54,164 bases of DNA, taken from an uncultured Erysipelotrichaceae bacterium. GTDB lineage: Bacteria; Bacillota_I; Bacilli_A; Erysipelotrichales; Erysipelotrichaceae. Shown piece after piece: positions 41,680 through 50,804 of the stretch. The first letter of the stretch is position 1. Each line of letters begins with the position of its first letter. The notes under the pieces were generated by a model, which worked only from the letters and a program-made list of their open reading frames with translations, searched no databases and had not been told where the DNA came from. The position numbers were made by a program, and so were the translations under genes. The DNA lies in NCBI GenBank assembly GCA_900314905.1, contig OMXA01000012.1, forward strand, positions 1 through 54,164. Reading direction: 5' to 3'.

Positions 41680-42603
41680 CTATTTCAGCTTGCGGATCTC
41701 AGTCTTCTCGTAGAACGAATCAATCTTCTCCCTGGTTGCAAGACCTTTGGAATATGCCGTTGCGCTGCCGCAGCAGGCGCCGAACCGGAAGGAATCCAGC
41801 GGATCGCCAGTCCGGAGATAATTCATCAGGAATCCCGCCGTCAGCGAATCACCAGTTCCAACTGTGCTCACTGCTTTCTCCTGATGCACTACTTCACAGG
41901 CAAACAGCCCGCTGCTGCAGGCAAGCAGCGCTTCTTTTGCAGAATCCATCAGCACAAGCACATGCTGTGCACCCTGACTGCACATTGCTTCCGCTTCAGC
42001 AGCCGTCTCTTCCAGACTCAGATTTCTGCCAAGCTCCGCTTCGAGCTCGGCTTGCGAGCGCTTGATCAGGAAAGGACCATCTGCCAGCACATCCCGGATC
42101 ATCTCTGCATTGGTATCCAGGCATACACGGACTTTGTCTTTCACCGCATTTTCCAGCATCTCATGAATCTCTGCTGACAGATACTTCGGGCAATTCCCGG
42201 CCAGGACAAGGTAGTCTCCCTCATCCAGACGTTCCATCTTCTTCCTCAGATTGTCCATATCACTGCTTGTGATATACGGTCCTGCCGCATTCAGATCCGT
42301 CTCATCATCCTGCCCGGTCATCTTCACATTGATTCTTGTATTGCCCTCGATATATGTGAAATTCGGCTGTATGTACTCATACTTCTGCAGCAAAGTGATA
42401 TAGAAATCACGTGTAAACCCTCCGAGAAACCCGCAGGCTCTTGTCGGGATCTGCAGATTGTTCAGTACAATCGAAACATTGATTCCCTTGCCTCCAGCTT
42501 CATAGTATTCCAGCTGACTCCGGTTCACCGCATTCGTCTGAATCGGTTTCTCAAACTCCATGTAATAATCCAGAGACGGATTCATCGTGCATGTGCAGAT
42601 CAT
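41680..42603 (-). CDS. 1-phosphofructokinase-family hexose-phosphate kinase
   Basis: 307 aa PfkB/ribokinase fold. N-terminal TMNPSLDYYMEF, the glycine loop YYEAGGKGINVSIVL and C-terminal VSTVGTGDSLTAGFLMNYLR (anion hole, catalytic Asp) are family signatures. Where FruK and LacC proteins usually have IKPNxxEL, this one reads IKRSQAELEAELG, so the substrate loop differs. No PTS gene is nearby. Five bases from pepT, in an operon otherwise about redox sensing. Confidence 0.88.
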   Translation of the reverse strand: MICTCTMNPSLDYYMEFEKPIQTNAVNRSQLEYYEAGGKGINVSIVLNNLQIPTRACGFLGGFTRDFYITLLQKYEYIQPNFTYIEGNTRINVKMTGQDDETDLNAAGPYITSSDMDNLRKKMERLDEGDYLVLAGNCPKYLSAEIHEMLENAVKDKVRVCLDTNAEMIRDVLADGPFLIKRSQAELEAELGRNLSLEETAAEAEAMCSQGAQHVLVLMDSAKEALLACSSGLFACEVVHQEKAVSTVGTGDSLTAGFLMNYLRTGDPLDSFRFGACCGSATAYSKGLATREKIDSFYEKTEIRKLK

Positions 42604-42608
42604 TGAGA

Positions 42609-43829
42609 TTACTCCTTTCCGGCAGCTCGTTCTGCAATCCGGCGCACAAGCCTTGCAGCCTGCTCCAGTTCTTCCAGGACGCAGTATTCATAGCGGCCAT
42701 GGAAATTGCCGCCGCCATTGCCGAGATTCGGACAAGGAAGACCGCGGAACGAAAGCTGTGCTCCGTCGGTTCCTCCGCGGATCGGCACATTCTCCGGCAC
42801 AAGTCCGAGATCCTGAATGGACTTCCAGGCAATTTCCGATACCTCCGGATGCTCAGACAGAACTTCTTTCATATTCCGGTACTGATCCGCAAATGAGATC
42901 TCTGCCGTGCCTGCACCATATTCCTCATTGAACAGGTCGCAGACCTTCTGCATCAGGTCTTTCTTATCCTGGATCTTCTTGACATCATGATCTCTGAGGA
43001 TATATTCCAGCTCAGCCGTTTCAACATTCCCATGCATGCCGCAGAGATGGATGAATCCCTCTTTTCCTTCTGTATGCTCCGGAGTCATCGCTTCCGGAAG
43101 CGATGCCGCAAACCGGCACGCAATCTCACCGGCATTGATCATACGGTCTTTCGCTTCTCCCGGATGAATCGAGAAGCCTCTGAAATGAACCACTGCAGAA
43201 GAAGCGTTGAACGTCTCATCGCTCATGATCTTCACTGCATCGCCATCCATGGTATAGGCAAAATCTGCCCCCATCCTGGCAAAGTCAAAATAGTCCGGGC
43301 CTTCACCAATCTCTTCATCCGGCGTAAAAGCAACGCAGATTCTGCCATGCTTCAGCGAGGGATCATTCTGCCATTCCTCAAGCGCCTGCATGATGCAGGC
43401 AATCCCTGCCTTGTCGTCTGCTCCGAGCAATGTATTGCCATCCGTCACCAGCAAGGTCTTTCCCTTCAGCTTCTTCATCTGCGGGAAAAGCGAGACTCTC
43501 GTTGCAATTTCTTCATTCAGAGCAATATCCCCGCCATCATAGTTCTCAATGATCCGCGGGTTCACACCCGTTCCGGTAAAATCCGGAGCCGTATCCATAT
43601 GTGCAATAAATCCAACTGCCGGTGCCTCGTGATCCAGATTGGATTCGAGATGTGCATACACATAGCACTTGTCATCGCATTCCGCATCCTTCAGACCAAG
43701 CTCTTTCAATTCTTTTACCAGCATCTCTGCCAGCACAAACTCCTTGCTGGAAGAAGGATGTGTTCCCGATTTCGGATCGGATTGCGTATCCACCTTGCAA
43801 TAGCGGATCAGCTTCTCTGCTGCACTCAT
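42609..43829 (-). CDS. pepT: peptidase T (tripeptide aminopeptidase)
   Basis: 406 aa, normal length. Zinc ligands and catalytic residues are readable: VGFIAHMDTAPDFTG, LGADDKAGIACIMQ, VAFTPDEEIGEGPDYFD and the C-terminal PIRGGTDGAQLSFRG with NFHGRYEYCVLEE. Dinuclear-zinc M20B enzyme removing the N-terminal residue of tripeptides in the cytoplasm. Sits between the DUF1349 gene and the kinase in one operon. Confidence 0.96.
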   Translation of the reverse strand: MSAAEKLIRYCKVDTQSDPKSGTHPSSSKEFVLAEMLVKELKELGLKDAECDDKCYVYAHLESNLDHEAPAVGFIAHMDTAPDFTGTGVNPRIIENYDGGDIALNEEIATRVSLFPQMKKLKGKTLLVTDGNTLLGADDKAGIACIMQALEEWQNDPSLKHGRICVAFTPDEEIGEGPDYFDFARMGADFAYTMDGDAVKIMSDETFNASSAVVHFRGFSIHPGEAKDRMINAGEIACRFAASLPEAMTPEHTEGKEGFIHLCGMHGNVETAELEYILRDHDVKKIQDKKDLMQKVCDLFNEEYGAGTAEISFADQYRNMKEVLSEHPEVSEIAWKSIQDLGLVPENVPIRGGTDGAQLSFRGLPCPNLGNGGGNFHGRYEYCVLEELEQAARLVRRIAERAAGKE

Positions 43830-43848
43830 CTTCTCTGCCTCTTTCTAT

Positions 43849-44409
43849 TCATATCTTCTGCAGTTTCATCTTTGAAAACGTACAGTCAAAGCTGGAATCA
43901 CCCGGACTGCATGCATAGATGCCTGCCTGAACCGGCACCGAACTGCCTGCGAAATGCAGCCAGCGCATGTCGGTATAGACCTCTCCGTGAAAACTGTACT
44001 GGAACCTTGCATTGCCATTCCAGTACAGGATTCTCAGATACAGCCACCTGATCCCGGCGCCAAGCTGGCGGCAGCTGCGGTCTCCGTACCCATCTTCATA
44101 AACGGTACAGGAAAGATCCAGGAATTCCTTCCTGAATTCTACTCCTGCTTTCGCCCAATGCGTATTATTACGTTTCAGAAACAGTCCGCATTCTTCATCC
44201 AGATGCGTGAACTGATAGTCAATCTTCGTGCTGAAGGAAAAGCACTCCATCTGCGGCAGAATCATCCCGAAGGCATCTGTGCTGTCATACGAAAGCGAAT
44301 GAAAGCTCGTATAAGGCTGTGTCTCAAGGACAAGCCGATCATCTTCCAGAATATACAGTTCCGGTTTCCGGAACCATGTCAGTTCTCTCGGGCTGATCTC
44401 TCCATTCAT
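43849..44409 (-). CDS. DUF1349 domain protein
   Basis: 186 aa. Blocks ELTWFRKPELYILEDDRLVL, CGLFLKRNNTHWAKAGVEFR and WLYLRILYWNGNARFQYSFH match the DUF1349 family, a concanavalin-like beta-sandwich often linked to carbohydrates. No signal peptide. Begins five bases after the phosphatase stop. Its link to hydrogen metabolism is not clear. Confidence 0.8.
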   Translation of the reverse strand: MNGEISPRELTWFRKPELYILEDDRLVLETQPYTSFHSLSYDSTDAFGMILPQMECFSFSTKIDYQFTHLDEECGLFLKRNNTHWAKAGVEFRKEFLDLSCTVYEDGYGDRSCRQLGAGIRWLYLRILYWNGNARFQYSFHGEVYTDMRWLHFAGSSVPVQAGIYACSPGDSSFDCTFSKMKLQKI

Positions 44410-44414
44410 AACGT

Positions 44415-45605
44415 TCAGTACATCTCAATATGCACAATCTTTCCGATCTTCTTCAGGTTCTCCGCCATCTCCTTGATCAGGGCGATCTTCGCATTCAGCG
44501 AAATCGGAGAATACGCAATCGCATCATGAGCTGGATTATCACTTAATCCTACCATGAAAATGATGCCGCTGGCACATAGAAGCACCTTTGCAAGCATGGT
44601 TGCTCCATCTGTATCCTTCGACAGCATCAGTTCTTCCCGGAAGCCTGCATCGCCTGCTGCTTTTTCAAGGTATCTTGCAACCTTCTGCAGTGTCAGAACC
44701 CCTTCGGTGACCAGATCAATTCCTTCGATGAACCCTTTCGGAGGAACATCCGACTTCATGCTCATTAGATCATCTGTCGTCAATGCTCTCCCGGTAACCC
44801 TGGCGACAATCTGGCTCGTCGTGCCTCCGCAGCAGACCTTTTTCCCGGTTGCAGAAAGAAGCCGGTCAACCACTTTCTCATCGTCTTCCGGGCGGGAAGG
44901 AGGGCCGACCATCACAACCGTCTCCGTCAGCGGAATGATCCGCAGGCATACTGCAGTGGAATCATCTCCCGGCTTGCCGGCATACAGATAATTCACATTG
45001 GCAAGAAGAAGCCTTGTCGTCTCGTCTGGGGTATCATCCGGGCGCACTTCTTCCTGCAGATAGTCCTCAACTTCTTTCTGACCCCAGCCGAAATTCAGAG
45101 ACATGCCAACTCCGGCATGAAGCACCCCATCGCTGAATACGACAAACCGGTCACCTGGTTCCGCATGCATGCTGGAAACATAGATCTGCCGGCCATTCAT
45201 GACCATCTTTTCCCGGGCAATCCGGTAGATCTGATCTTCCCTCATGATCACCACATCCGGTCCGTCAAATTCCGCAATATAGGTATTCCCGTTATAGAAA
45301 ATCTGAATAATCGAAAACGTCGAATAGGCAATTCCCCGCTCTTTGCATACTGGCAGCGTAGCGGTGATCGTTTCCACTGCATCCGCAAGCGCCATCCCGG
45401 AAACAATCATCTCGCTGATGATCGTGCTGGTCAGCGTAGAAAGAATATTCGCCTTCACCCCGCTGCCAAGCCCATCTGCCAGAACCATGACAAAACATTT
45501 CTCGCCGCGCCGGATCTGAACCCGATCTCCGCACAGTTCTTCCCCGTATTTATTCAGCGAGCGCCAGCATGCATCAATGTAGATCAGATTCTCATTCATC
45601 TTCAT
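44415..45605 (-). CDS. SpoIIE-type (PP2C) serine phosphatase linked to a sensory hydrogenase
   Basis: 396 aa. The phosphatase part (1-220) has VMVLADGLGSGVKANILSTL, RFVVFSDGVLHAGVGM and GKPGDDSTAVCLRI, the Asp residues that bind two metal ions. The last about 170 residues (VMVGPPSRPEDDEKVVDRLL, KVCCGGTTSQIVARVTGRAL) form a separate domain with a Cys pair. Overlaps the sensory hydrogenase by 14 bases. From published classifications as I remember them, some group C [FeFe] hydrogenases pair with this phosphatase, implying an H2-responsive signal output. Target unknown. Confidence 0.9.
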   Translation of the reverse strand: MKMNENLIYIDACWRSLNKYGEELCGDRVQIRRGEKCFVMVLADGLGSGVKANILSTLTSTIISEMIVSGMALADAVETITATLPVCKERGIAYSTFSIIQIFYNGNTYIAEFDGPDVVIMREDQIYRIAREKMVMNGRQIYVSSMHAEPGDRFVVFSDGVLHAGVGMSLNFGWGQKEVEDYLQEEVRPDDTPDETTRLLLANVNYLYAGKPGDDSTAVCLRIIPLTETVVMVGPPSRPEDDEKVVDRLLSATGKKVCCGGTTSQIVARVTGRALTTDDLMSMKSDVPPKGFIEGIDLVTEGVLTLQKVARYLEKAAGDAGFREELMLSKDTDGATMLAKVLLCASGIIFMVGLSDNPAHDAIAYSPISLNAKIALIKEMAENLKKIGKIVHIEMY

Positions 45606-47277
45606 CCATTGCCTGCTTCAGCTTCGTCAGAGCAACCTTTGATTTTGCAGTCGTCTCGCCAAGCAGACTCGCAATTTCCTGAACGGTGCGCATCTGCTCA
45701 TCAATCACCTGCGACGTTACTTCTATCGTTTTTTCACGCATATTGCGCAGCTGCTTTTCCTTCGCGTCTTCCTGAGTACGATCCATCAGAATCACGACGG
45801 TATAAGACTGACCCTGCACTTTGACAATTGCATGATCAATCAGCTTATGATAGCCCTCATACCAGATCCGGATATACTCTGTCTTCCGTCCGGTAGCACG
45901 GATCAGCCGTTCCAGAGCGTCATCCGGAAGCACTGCCGATACCGGCATCCCGGTCGGATTCACCATATCCAGATCAAGCATGCGTCTGGCACTGGGATTC
46001 ATCTCCCGCACATTCAGATCCTTGTCGAGAACAACAATTCCATTCGGCGTATTCTCAATCACTACATTGGACAGAGACTCCGCTCTCTCCAGTGCACCAG
46101 GCAGACAGATTTTCGGATCCGCTTTGCCATCCAGAACGGCAATTGCTTTTGCCCGGCATGTCTCATAGCCGCATGCACCGCAGTCATGGATCTTATCTGC
46201 AGACGTCTTGCCCATCGCGATCAGTTCATCCTGGATCTCTTCTTCAGCATGCACCGGCCGGAAGATCTGTTCTCCCTTCCACCTGGCATCCAGAGAGAAT
46301 GGCAGCTCTCCCGGACCGATCCGCTTCTCTACATCAACATTGTCACGGATCACACTCTGGCCAAGCCATTCATTATGCTTGAAATGAGAAAGCAGAGGTC
46401 CGCCGATGCAGGATCCCTCGCAGGCACTCACTTCAAAGAAATATCCGGAAAGGGTTCCGTCCCGCATCGCTTCCAGCACTTTGCGGATTCTCATAACTCC
46501 CTCGACATTCACATAATGATAATGCTCGCTCTTCTCCATCGTAGCGATGATCCCGCCTGGAGTCGGGTATAATCTGGAAATCGATCCGGTAAAGCTTGCC
46601 CAGGCCGTCTTTTCTTCTTCTTTCAGACTGCTTTCTACCCAGTTCAGAACCTCTTCCATACTGATGCAGGCATCTACCGCACCCGCAAAACGAGCATCCT
46701 GGATCTCTTTATACTTGGCAATGCATGGCGAAAGGAATACGACCTTTGCATGCGGATGCTTCTCGCGGATCAGACGTCCATGCGCAATCAGAGGCGAAAC
46801 AACCGGAGCCATGTACTTCGTCAGATCTCCGTATTCCTTTTCAATCAGATTATTGATTGCCGGGCAGGCAGTAGAGATGATATTCTTCATTTCTCCTTTT
46901 TCTGCCAGGTTTGCATAAGCGCGGCTGACCAGTGCTGCTCCGCGGGCAGTCTCTTCAACTTCCGAGAACCCTCTTGCCTTGAGCAGCGTGATCAGATCAT
47001 CGAGCTGCGGCCATACTGCAGCAAAGCTAGGTGCCGCACTTAAAATGACTTCTTCACCGTCATTGAGCCACTTCTTCACCTGACTGAGTTCACTCAGAAC
47101 TTCCTTGGCATCATGAGGACATACACTGTAGCATCTTCCGCACAGAATGCATTCCTCTTCCACGATGGCAGGCATCTGATGGATATATGTCATTGCATTC
47201 GTCGGACATGCCCGCACACAGCGCATGCAATTATGGCATTGCGCTTCTTCCAGACGAATGAAGTGACCAGTGCTCAT
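45592..47277 (-). CDS. sensory [FeFe] hydrogenase (group C-like) with PAS domain
   Basis: 561 aa. Two N-terminal [4Fe-4S] motifs (CHNCMRCVRACPTNAM, CILCGRCYSVCPHDAK) precede an H-cluster domain with the relaxed signatures STACPAINNL, FLSPCIAKYKE and SACEGSCIGGP in place of TSCCPxW, MPCxxKxxE and ExMxCxGGCxxGGG. A further cluster motif (CGACGYETCRAKA) is followed by a PAS domain (about 405-505) and a C-terminal helix. This layout is that of HydS sensors rather than of high-rate enzymes. Overlaps the ferredoxin gene by four bases. Confidence 0.92.
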   Translation of the reverse strand: MSTGHFIRLEEAQCHNCMRCVRACPTNAMTYIHQMPAIVEEECILCGRCYSVCPHDAKEVLSELSQVKKWLNDGEEVILSAAPSFAAVWPQLDDLITLLKARGFSEVEETARGAALVSRAYANLAEKGEMKNIISTACPAINNLIEKEYGDLTKYMAPVVSPLIAHGRLIREKHPHAKVVFLSPCIAKYKEIQDARFAGAVDACISMEEVLNWVESSLKEEEKTAWASFTGSISRLYPTPGGIIATMEKSEHYHYVNVEGVMRIRKVLEAMRDGTLSGYFFEVSACEGSCIGGPLLSHFKHNEWLGQSVIRDNVDVEKRIGPGELPFSLDARWKGEQIFRPVHAEEEIQDELIAMGKTSADKIHDCGACGYETCRAKAIAVLDGKADPKICLPGALERAESLSNVVIENTPNGIVVLDKDLNVREMNPSARRMLDLDMVNPTGMPVSAVLPDDALERLIRATGRKTEYIRIWYEGYHKLIDHAIVKVQGQSYTVVILMDRTQEDAKEKQLRNMREKTIEVTSQVIDEQMRTVQEIASLLGETTAKSKVALTKLKQAMDEDE

Positions 47278-47528
47278 GACAGAGCTTCCGCAATTTCCTT
47301 CTTCAGGACTTCTTTCGCATTTTCAGCAGTCACCTGCGAAAGCTGTTTCCCATTCACCCTGATGCCGAGACCAAGATGATTCTGACATGCTTTCATGCAG
47401 AAAGAACCTTTTACGGCAACCTTATCTTCCCATCCGTTTTCCTTGATCAGCTCATTCAGGGTCTGCACGACCTGGCTGCTGCCCTTGACATAGCAGGCAC
47501 TCCCGATGCAAATCTCCACGTTCACCAT
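47274..47528 (-). CDS. thioredoxin-like [2Fe-2S] ferredoxin (NuoE-type)
   Basis: 84 aa. Cysteines C7, C12, C44 and C48 in CIGSAC and FCMKACQ follow the C-x4-C...C-x3-C pattern of the thioredoxin-like [2Fe-2S] fold used in NuoE/HndA subunits. Stand-alone here, without the NADH-binding subunit. Probably passes electrons between the two hydrogenase-type proteins encoded on either side. Confidence 0.9.
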   Translation of the reverse strand: MVNVEICIGSACYVKGSSQVVQTLNELIKENGWEDKVAVKGSFCMKACQNHLGLGIRVNGKQLSQVTAENAKEVLKKEIAEALS

Positions 47529-47548
47529 AATTGATCTGCCCTCCCAGC

Positions 47549-49024
47549 TCAGAATTTATGAGTCACATCCATATCAACCTGATCGAAGTCGTAGATTTCC
47601 ATGGATTTCGCAATGGTCTTCTTGTCAGTCTTCATATTTTCCTTCATCATGCGGCCCTTGACCTGCATCGGATCAGAGATGCATGCAGGTCCGGCAATAC
47701 AGCCGCCCGGACAGCACATTCCTTCCAGAATATCCTGCTGGAACTTGCCGGCCTTGATCAGCATCAGCTGCTTCTTGCACTCGATTGCACCATTGGCAAG
47801 ATAAGTCGTATATGGACCATCCCCTGCTTCTTTCGCCGCTTCTGCAACTGCTGCAGCAACCCCTCCCGTTGCCGCAAAATTGCGACCGTAGTTAGAAGGG
47901 TATTCCTTCAGTTCCTCGGCCGGAATCTCAGCCGGATTGATCTGTCTGGAAATCAGCAATGCTGCAAGCTCTTCATAAGTCAGCACATAGTCAACCGGCG
48001 TATTCTCGCTCATCGCTTCCTGCTTCTTGGCAAGGCACGGACCGATGAACACGATGCCATGATCCGGATGCTCCTGCTTCAGCTTGCGCGCAATTGCCAT
48101 CATCGGCGTCACGGTCGTGCTCTTATTGTTCTGATACTGCTCAGGGAAATGGATCTTCAGCATGTTGACAAAACCCGGACAGCATGAAGTGGTCATCGGG
48201 AGCCCTTTTTCCTTATGCTCCTTCAACTCCGCTGCTTCAAACTTTGCAACCGCATCTGCACCGATCGCAACTTCATAGCACTTCTCAAAGCCAAGCTTCT
48301 CAATGGCCTTCATGATCTGTGCCAGTGAGGTATTTTCAAACTGTCCCTGGATCGAAGGGGCAACGATTGCATAGCAGGGCGTCTTCATCTTCAGCAGCTG
48401 AACTACCGGAACCACCCATGAAATATCTTCAATCGCGCCAAACGGGCAGGCCCCTTCACACTGACCGCAGTTGATGCATTTTTCATCATCAATCACAGCA
48501 ATGTTATGCTTATCCCAGCTGATTGCCTGAACCGGGCAATGCGCATAGCAAGGCCGCTCTGTCACGACAATTGCATTATACGGGCAGGCTCTTGCACAGG
48601 CTCCGCACTCCTTGCACATGGAATAATCAATCTCAGAACGCGTTGTTCCGATATGCATCGCACCGAAGTGGCAGGCAGCCACACAGCTCTTCGCCATGCA
48701 GCGGCGGCAGTTATCTGTCACGCGGATCTTCTTGATCGTGCATCCGTCACAAGCCGCATCAATGACCTGAACGATCTGCTTCGGATTGTATTCTGCCGCA
48801 TCATTTGCCATCTTGCCTTCTGCCAGACGGATCCGCTGGCGCAGCACTTCACGCTCTTTATAGACACAGCAGCGCACCCGAGGCGTATCCATAGATACGA
48901 GCTTCTTTCCGTAATCGCGGATTGCTTTCTCATCGACCTGCCCGGTCTCATATACCTGCTTGCATAACTGAACCAGAATATCAAACTTGAACTGTCTGGA
49001 ATCGTTGCTGAACATGTTCTCCAT
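47549..49024 (-). CDS. monomeric [FeFe] hydrogenase, group B-like
   Basis: 491 aa with ribosome site GGGAGGGG. The N-terminal part has several [4Fe-4S] sites: CRRCMAKSCVAACHFGA, CKECGACARACPYNAI, RPCYAHCPVQAI and CINCGQCEGACPFGAI. The H-cluster domain shows MTTSCCPGFVNML, FIGPCLAKKQE and LEGMCCPGGCIAGPA, complete cysteine ligands with Cys in place of Ala in the third signature. Likely ferredoxin-linked H2 production or uptake in the cytoplasm. The maturases HydE, HydF and HydG are not in this window. Confidence 0.92.
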   Translation of the reverse strand: MENMFSNDSRQFKFDILVQLCKQVYETGQVDEKAIRDYGKKLVSMDTPRVRCCVYKEREVLRQRIRLAEGKMANDAAEYNPKQIVQVIDAACDGCTIKKIRVTDNCRRCMAKSCVAACHFGAMHIGTTRSEIDYSMCKECGACARACPYNAIVVTERPCYAHCPVQAISWDKHNIAVIDDEKCINCGQCEGACPFGAIEDISWVVPVVQLLKMKTPCYAIVAPSIQGQFENTSLAQIMKAIEKLGFEKCYEVAIGADAVAKFEAAELKEHKEKGLPMTTSCCPGFVNMLKIHFPEQYQNNKSTTVTPMMAIARKLKQEHPDHGIVFIGPCLAKKQEAMSENTPVDYVLTYEELAALLISRQINPAEIPAEELKEYPSNYGRNFAATGGVAAAVAEAAKEAGDGPYTTYLANGAIECKKQLMLIKAGKFQQDILEGMCCPGGCIAGPACISDPMQVKGRMMKENMKTDKKTIAKSMEIYDFDQVDMDVTHKF

Positions 49025-49049
49025 AGAATTGATCCCCTCCCTCGATCTT

Positions 49050-49625
49050 TCAGTCCGGCTTCTTCAGCGTGCGGAAGCTATGCTCATACTGAATCCCATA
49101 TTCCACACGCTTCAGCACATTCTCATCGGCAATCTGTTTCAGGATGCTGCGGGCAAACTCAATCGTGGCTCCCATGCCCCGTCCGGTAATCAGATTGCCA
49201 TCCGTGACCGCCAGCTCCATCTCATAAGTTCCTGAGAAGTCTGCTTCCTCAAAACCAGGGAAGCAGGTATAATGCCTGCCCTTCAGGATTCCAAGATGTC
49301 CGAGAATCGAAGGCGCTGCACAGATCGCACAGGTCAGCTTTCCGGCTCTGAAGTGCTCCTTCAGAGCATCTGTCAGAACCTGGCAGTTCTCCAGATTTCT
49401 GGTACCGACTTTTCCGCCTGGAAGAATCAGCACCTCATAATCTTCAGGAAGGAATTCCATCAGAACCCGATCCGCCTTCATCGTCACGCCATGTGAAGAA
49501 TGTACTTCAAGATCATCCGTAATGGAAATCATATCCACAGGTATGCCGCCTCTTCTCAGCATATCCACGGTAATCAGTGCTTCGCAGTCTTCAAATCCAT
49601 CCGCAAGAAAAATCGCACATTTCAT
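49050..49625 (-). CDS. DJ-1/PfpI family protein
   Basis: 191 aa from ATG 49625 (a GTG three codons earlier is closer to AAGGGA). CAIFLADGFEDCEALITVDM, EVLILPGGKVGTRNLENCQV and the nucleophile elbow KLTCAICAAPSILGHLGIL (Cys) are family signatures, with the conserved Glu in GFEDCE. DJ-1 proteins act as glyoxalase/deglycase or redox sensors. It is upstream of the hydrogenase gene (25-base gap) and probably shares its promoter, so a stress or redox role fits. Confidence 0.9.
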   Translation of the reverse strand: MKCAIFLADGFEDCEALITVDMLRRGGIPVDMISITDDLEVHSSHGVTMKADRVLMEFLPEDYEVLILPGGKVGTRNLENCQVLTDALKEHFRAGKLTCAICAAPSILGHLGILKGRHYTCFPGFEEADFSGTYEMELAVTDGNLITGRGMGATIEFARSILKQIADENVLKRVEYGIQYEHSFRTLKKPD

Positions 49626-49655
49626 GTGTATCACTTTTCCCTTCTGTTTGTAAAA

Positions 49656-49664
49656 ATTATAACA
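49656..49664 (-). promoter_or_regulatory. extended -10 promoter of the DJ-1/hydrogenase operon
   Basis: Minus-strand TGTTATAAT (49664-49656): TATAAT with TG one base upstream. No good -35 at 16-18 bases. The next gene start on this strand is 49625. The aminotransferase operon ends at 49693, just upstream, without an obvious terminator. Confidence 0.55.
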
Positions 49665-49692
49665 TTCCGGAGGATTTCTTTCCTAGCAGGAT

Positions 49693-50784
49693 TCAGAACC
49701 GTGAACGATTCAGATACTCGCTCAGCATCATCAGACCGTACTCTTCTGTGCGCGGATCGGCAGTAAACGTCAGTCTCAGATGATATTCGCAGTCAAAGCA
49801 GCTTCCAGGCACGAAAAAGACTCCGCTTTCCTCTAGCAGATCCTGAGCAAGCTTCCTGCTCGGAACGTCTGACTCATAGCGCAGAAAACTGACGGTTCCG
49901 TATTCCGGCATCACCAGCGACGCTTTCGGCTCCTGCTTCAGCCAGGCGCCCACGACTTTCCTGCAGGAAAGAATCCGTTCTCTGCTTCTAGTAAGCAGAT
50001 ACTCCTTATTCTGCAATGCCAGATAGCCAAGCGTATCCCGCAGCGGACCAGTTGAAATCATCGAATAATCACGGCGCACATTGATCAGATGAATCAGCTC
50101 TTCCGGTCCTCTGACCCATCCAAGTCTCAGGCCAGCCAGCGAAAAGAGCTTGGAAAGGGAAGAAGTAGATATTCCGTATTCATAGGCATCGGCGATACTC
50201 GGCATTTCAGGGTCCCGATATACTTCATCACAGAGGATCCAGGTCCTCTCCTTTCGGCATAGCGAAAACAGCTTCAGAAGAAGCTCCTGGTTCAGCACGG
50301 ATCCAGTCGGATTATTCGGCATATTCAGGATGACCATCTTCACCGGCTTTTCAAAAGCTTTCTGGAGATCTGAACCATCCGGCTGCCAGCCGGAAGCTTC
50401 GGATAGAGGAAGAACGACCACTTCACAGCCAAGCGAGCGTGGGACATCCTCAAACTGCTGATAGGAAGGCGTGAACGTAATCACCCGATCACCAGGTTCC
50501 AGGAGGCTATGCATGACCAGCTCATTTGCCTGCAGGCAGCCATCCGCAAGTGTGATCTGATCAATCGTACCGGAAGAATAAAGCTTCAGGATTTCATTCC
50601 GCAGACGCTCATCTCCGGGAATCACGCCGTAGTCCAACGTAATGGAATCCAGCAGATGATGATGGTCAAGTTCCTTCAGCTTCAGAAAAGAAAGCGGTGC
50701 AGCACACGTATCCGTCATGTTGCACACTGCTTGTCTTTCATAGCGATTCATCCACTGCTCCGTCTTGAAATCCGGAAGCTTCAT
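49693..50784 (-). CDS. PLP-dependent aminotransferase, capreomycidine-synthase-like
   Basis: 363 aa fold-type I enzyme. VILNMPNNPTGSVLNQE, WILCDEVYRDPE and the PLP lysine in STSSLSKLFSLAGLRLGWVR are clear. The N-terminus (KTEQWMNRYERQAVCNMTDT) resembles aminotransferases annotated near capreomycidine synthase (VioD), which acts on a hydroxy-arginine. It follows the ABC ATPase gene by 20 bases and lies under the arginine-type T-box, which strengthens an arginine-related substrate. Exact reaction unknown. Confidence 0.85.
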   Translation of the reverse strand: MKLPDFKTEQWMNRYERQAVCNMTDTCAAPLSFLKLKELDHHHLLDSITLDYGVIPGDERLRNEILKLYSSGTIDQITLADGCLQANELVMHSLLEPGDRVITFTPSYQQFEDVPRSLGCEVVVLPLSEASGWQPDGSDLQKAFEKPVKMVILNMPNNPTGSVLNQELLLKLFSLCRKERTWILCDEVYRDPEMPSIADAYEYGISTSSLSKLFSLAGLRLGWVRGPEELIHLINVRRDYSMISTGPLRDTLGYLALQNKEYLLTRSRERILSCRKVVGAWLKQEPKASLVMPEYGTVSFLRYESDVPSRKLAQDLLEESGVFFVPGSCFDCEYHLRLTFTADPRTEEYGLMMLSEYLNRSRF

Positions 50785-50804
50785 ATGACCTCCTTCAGAC
50801 AGCC

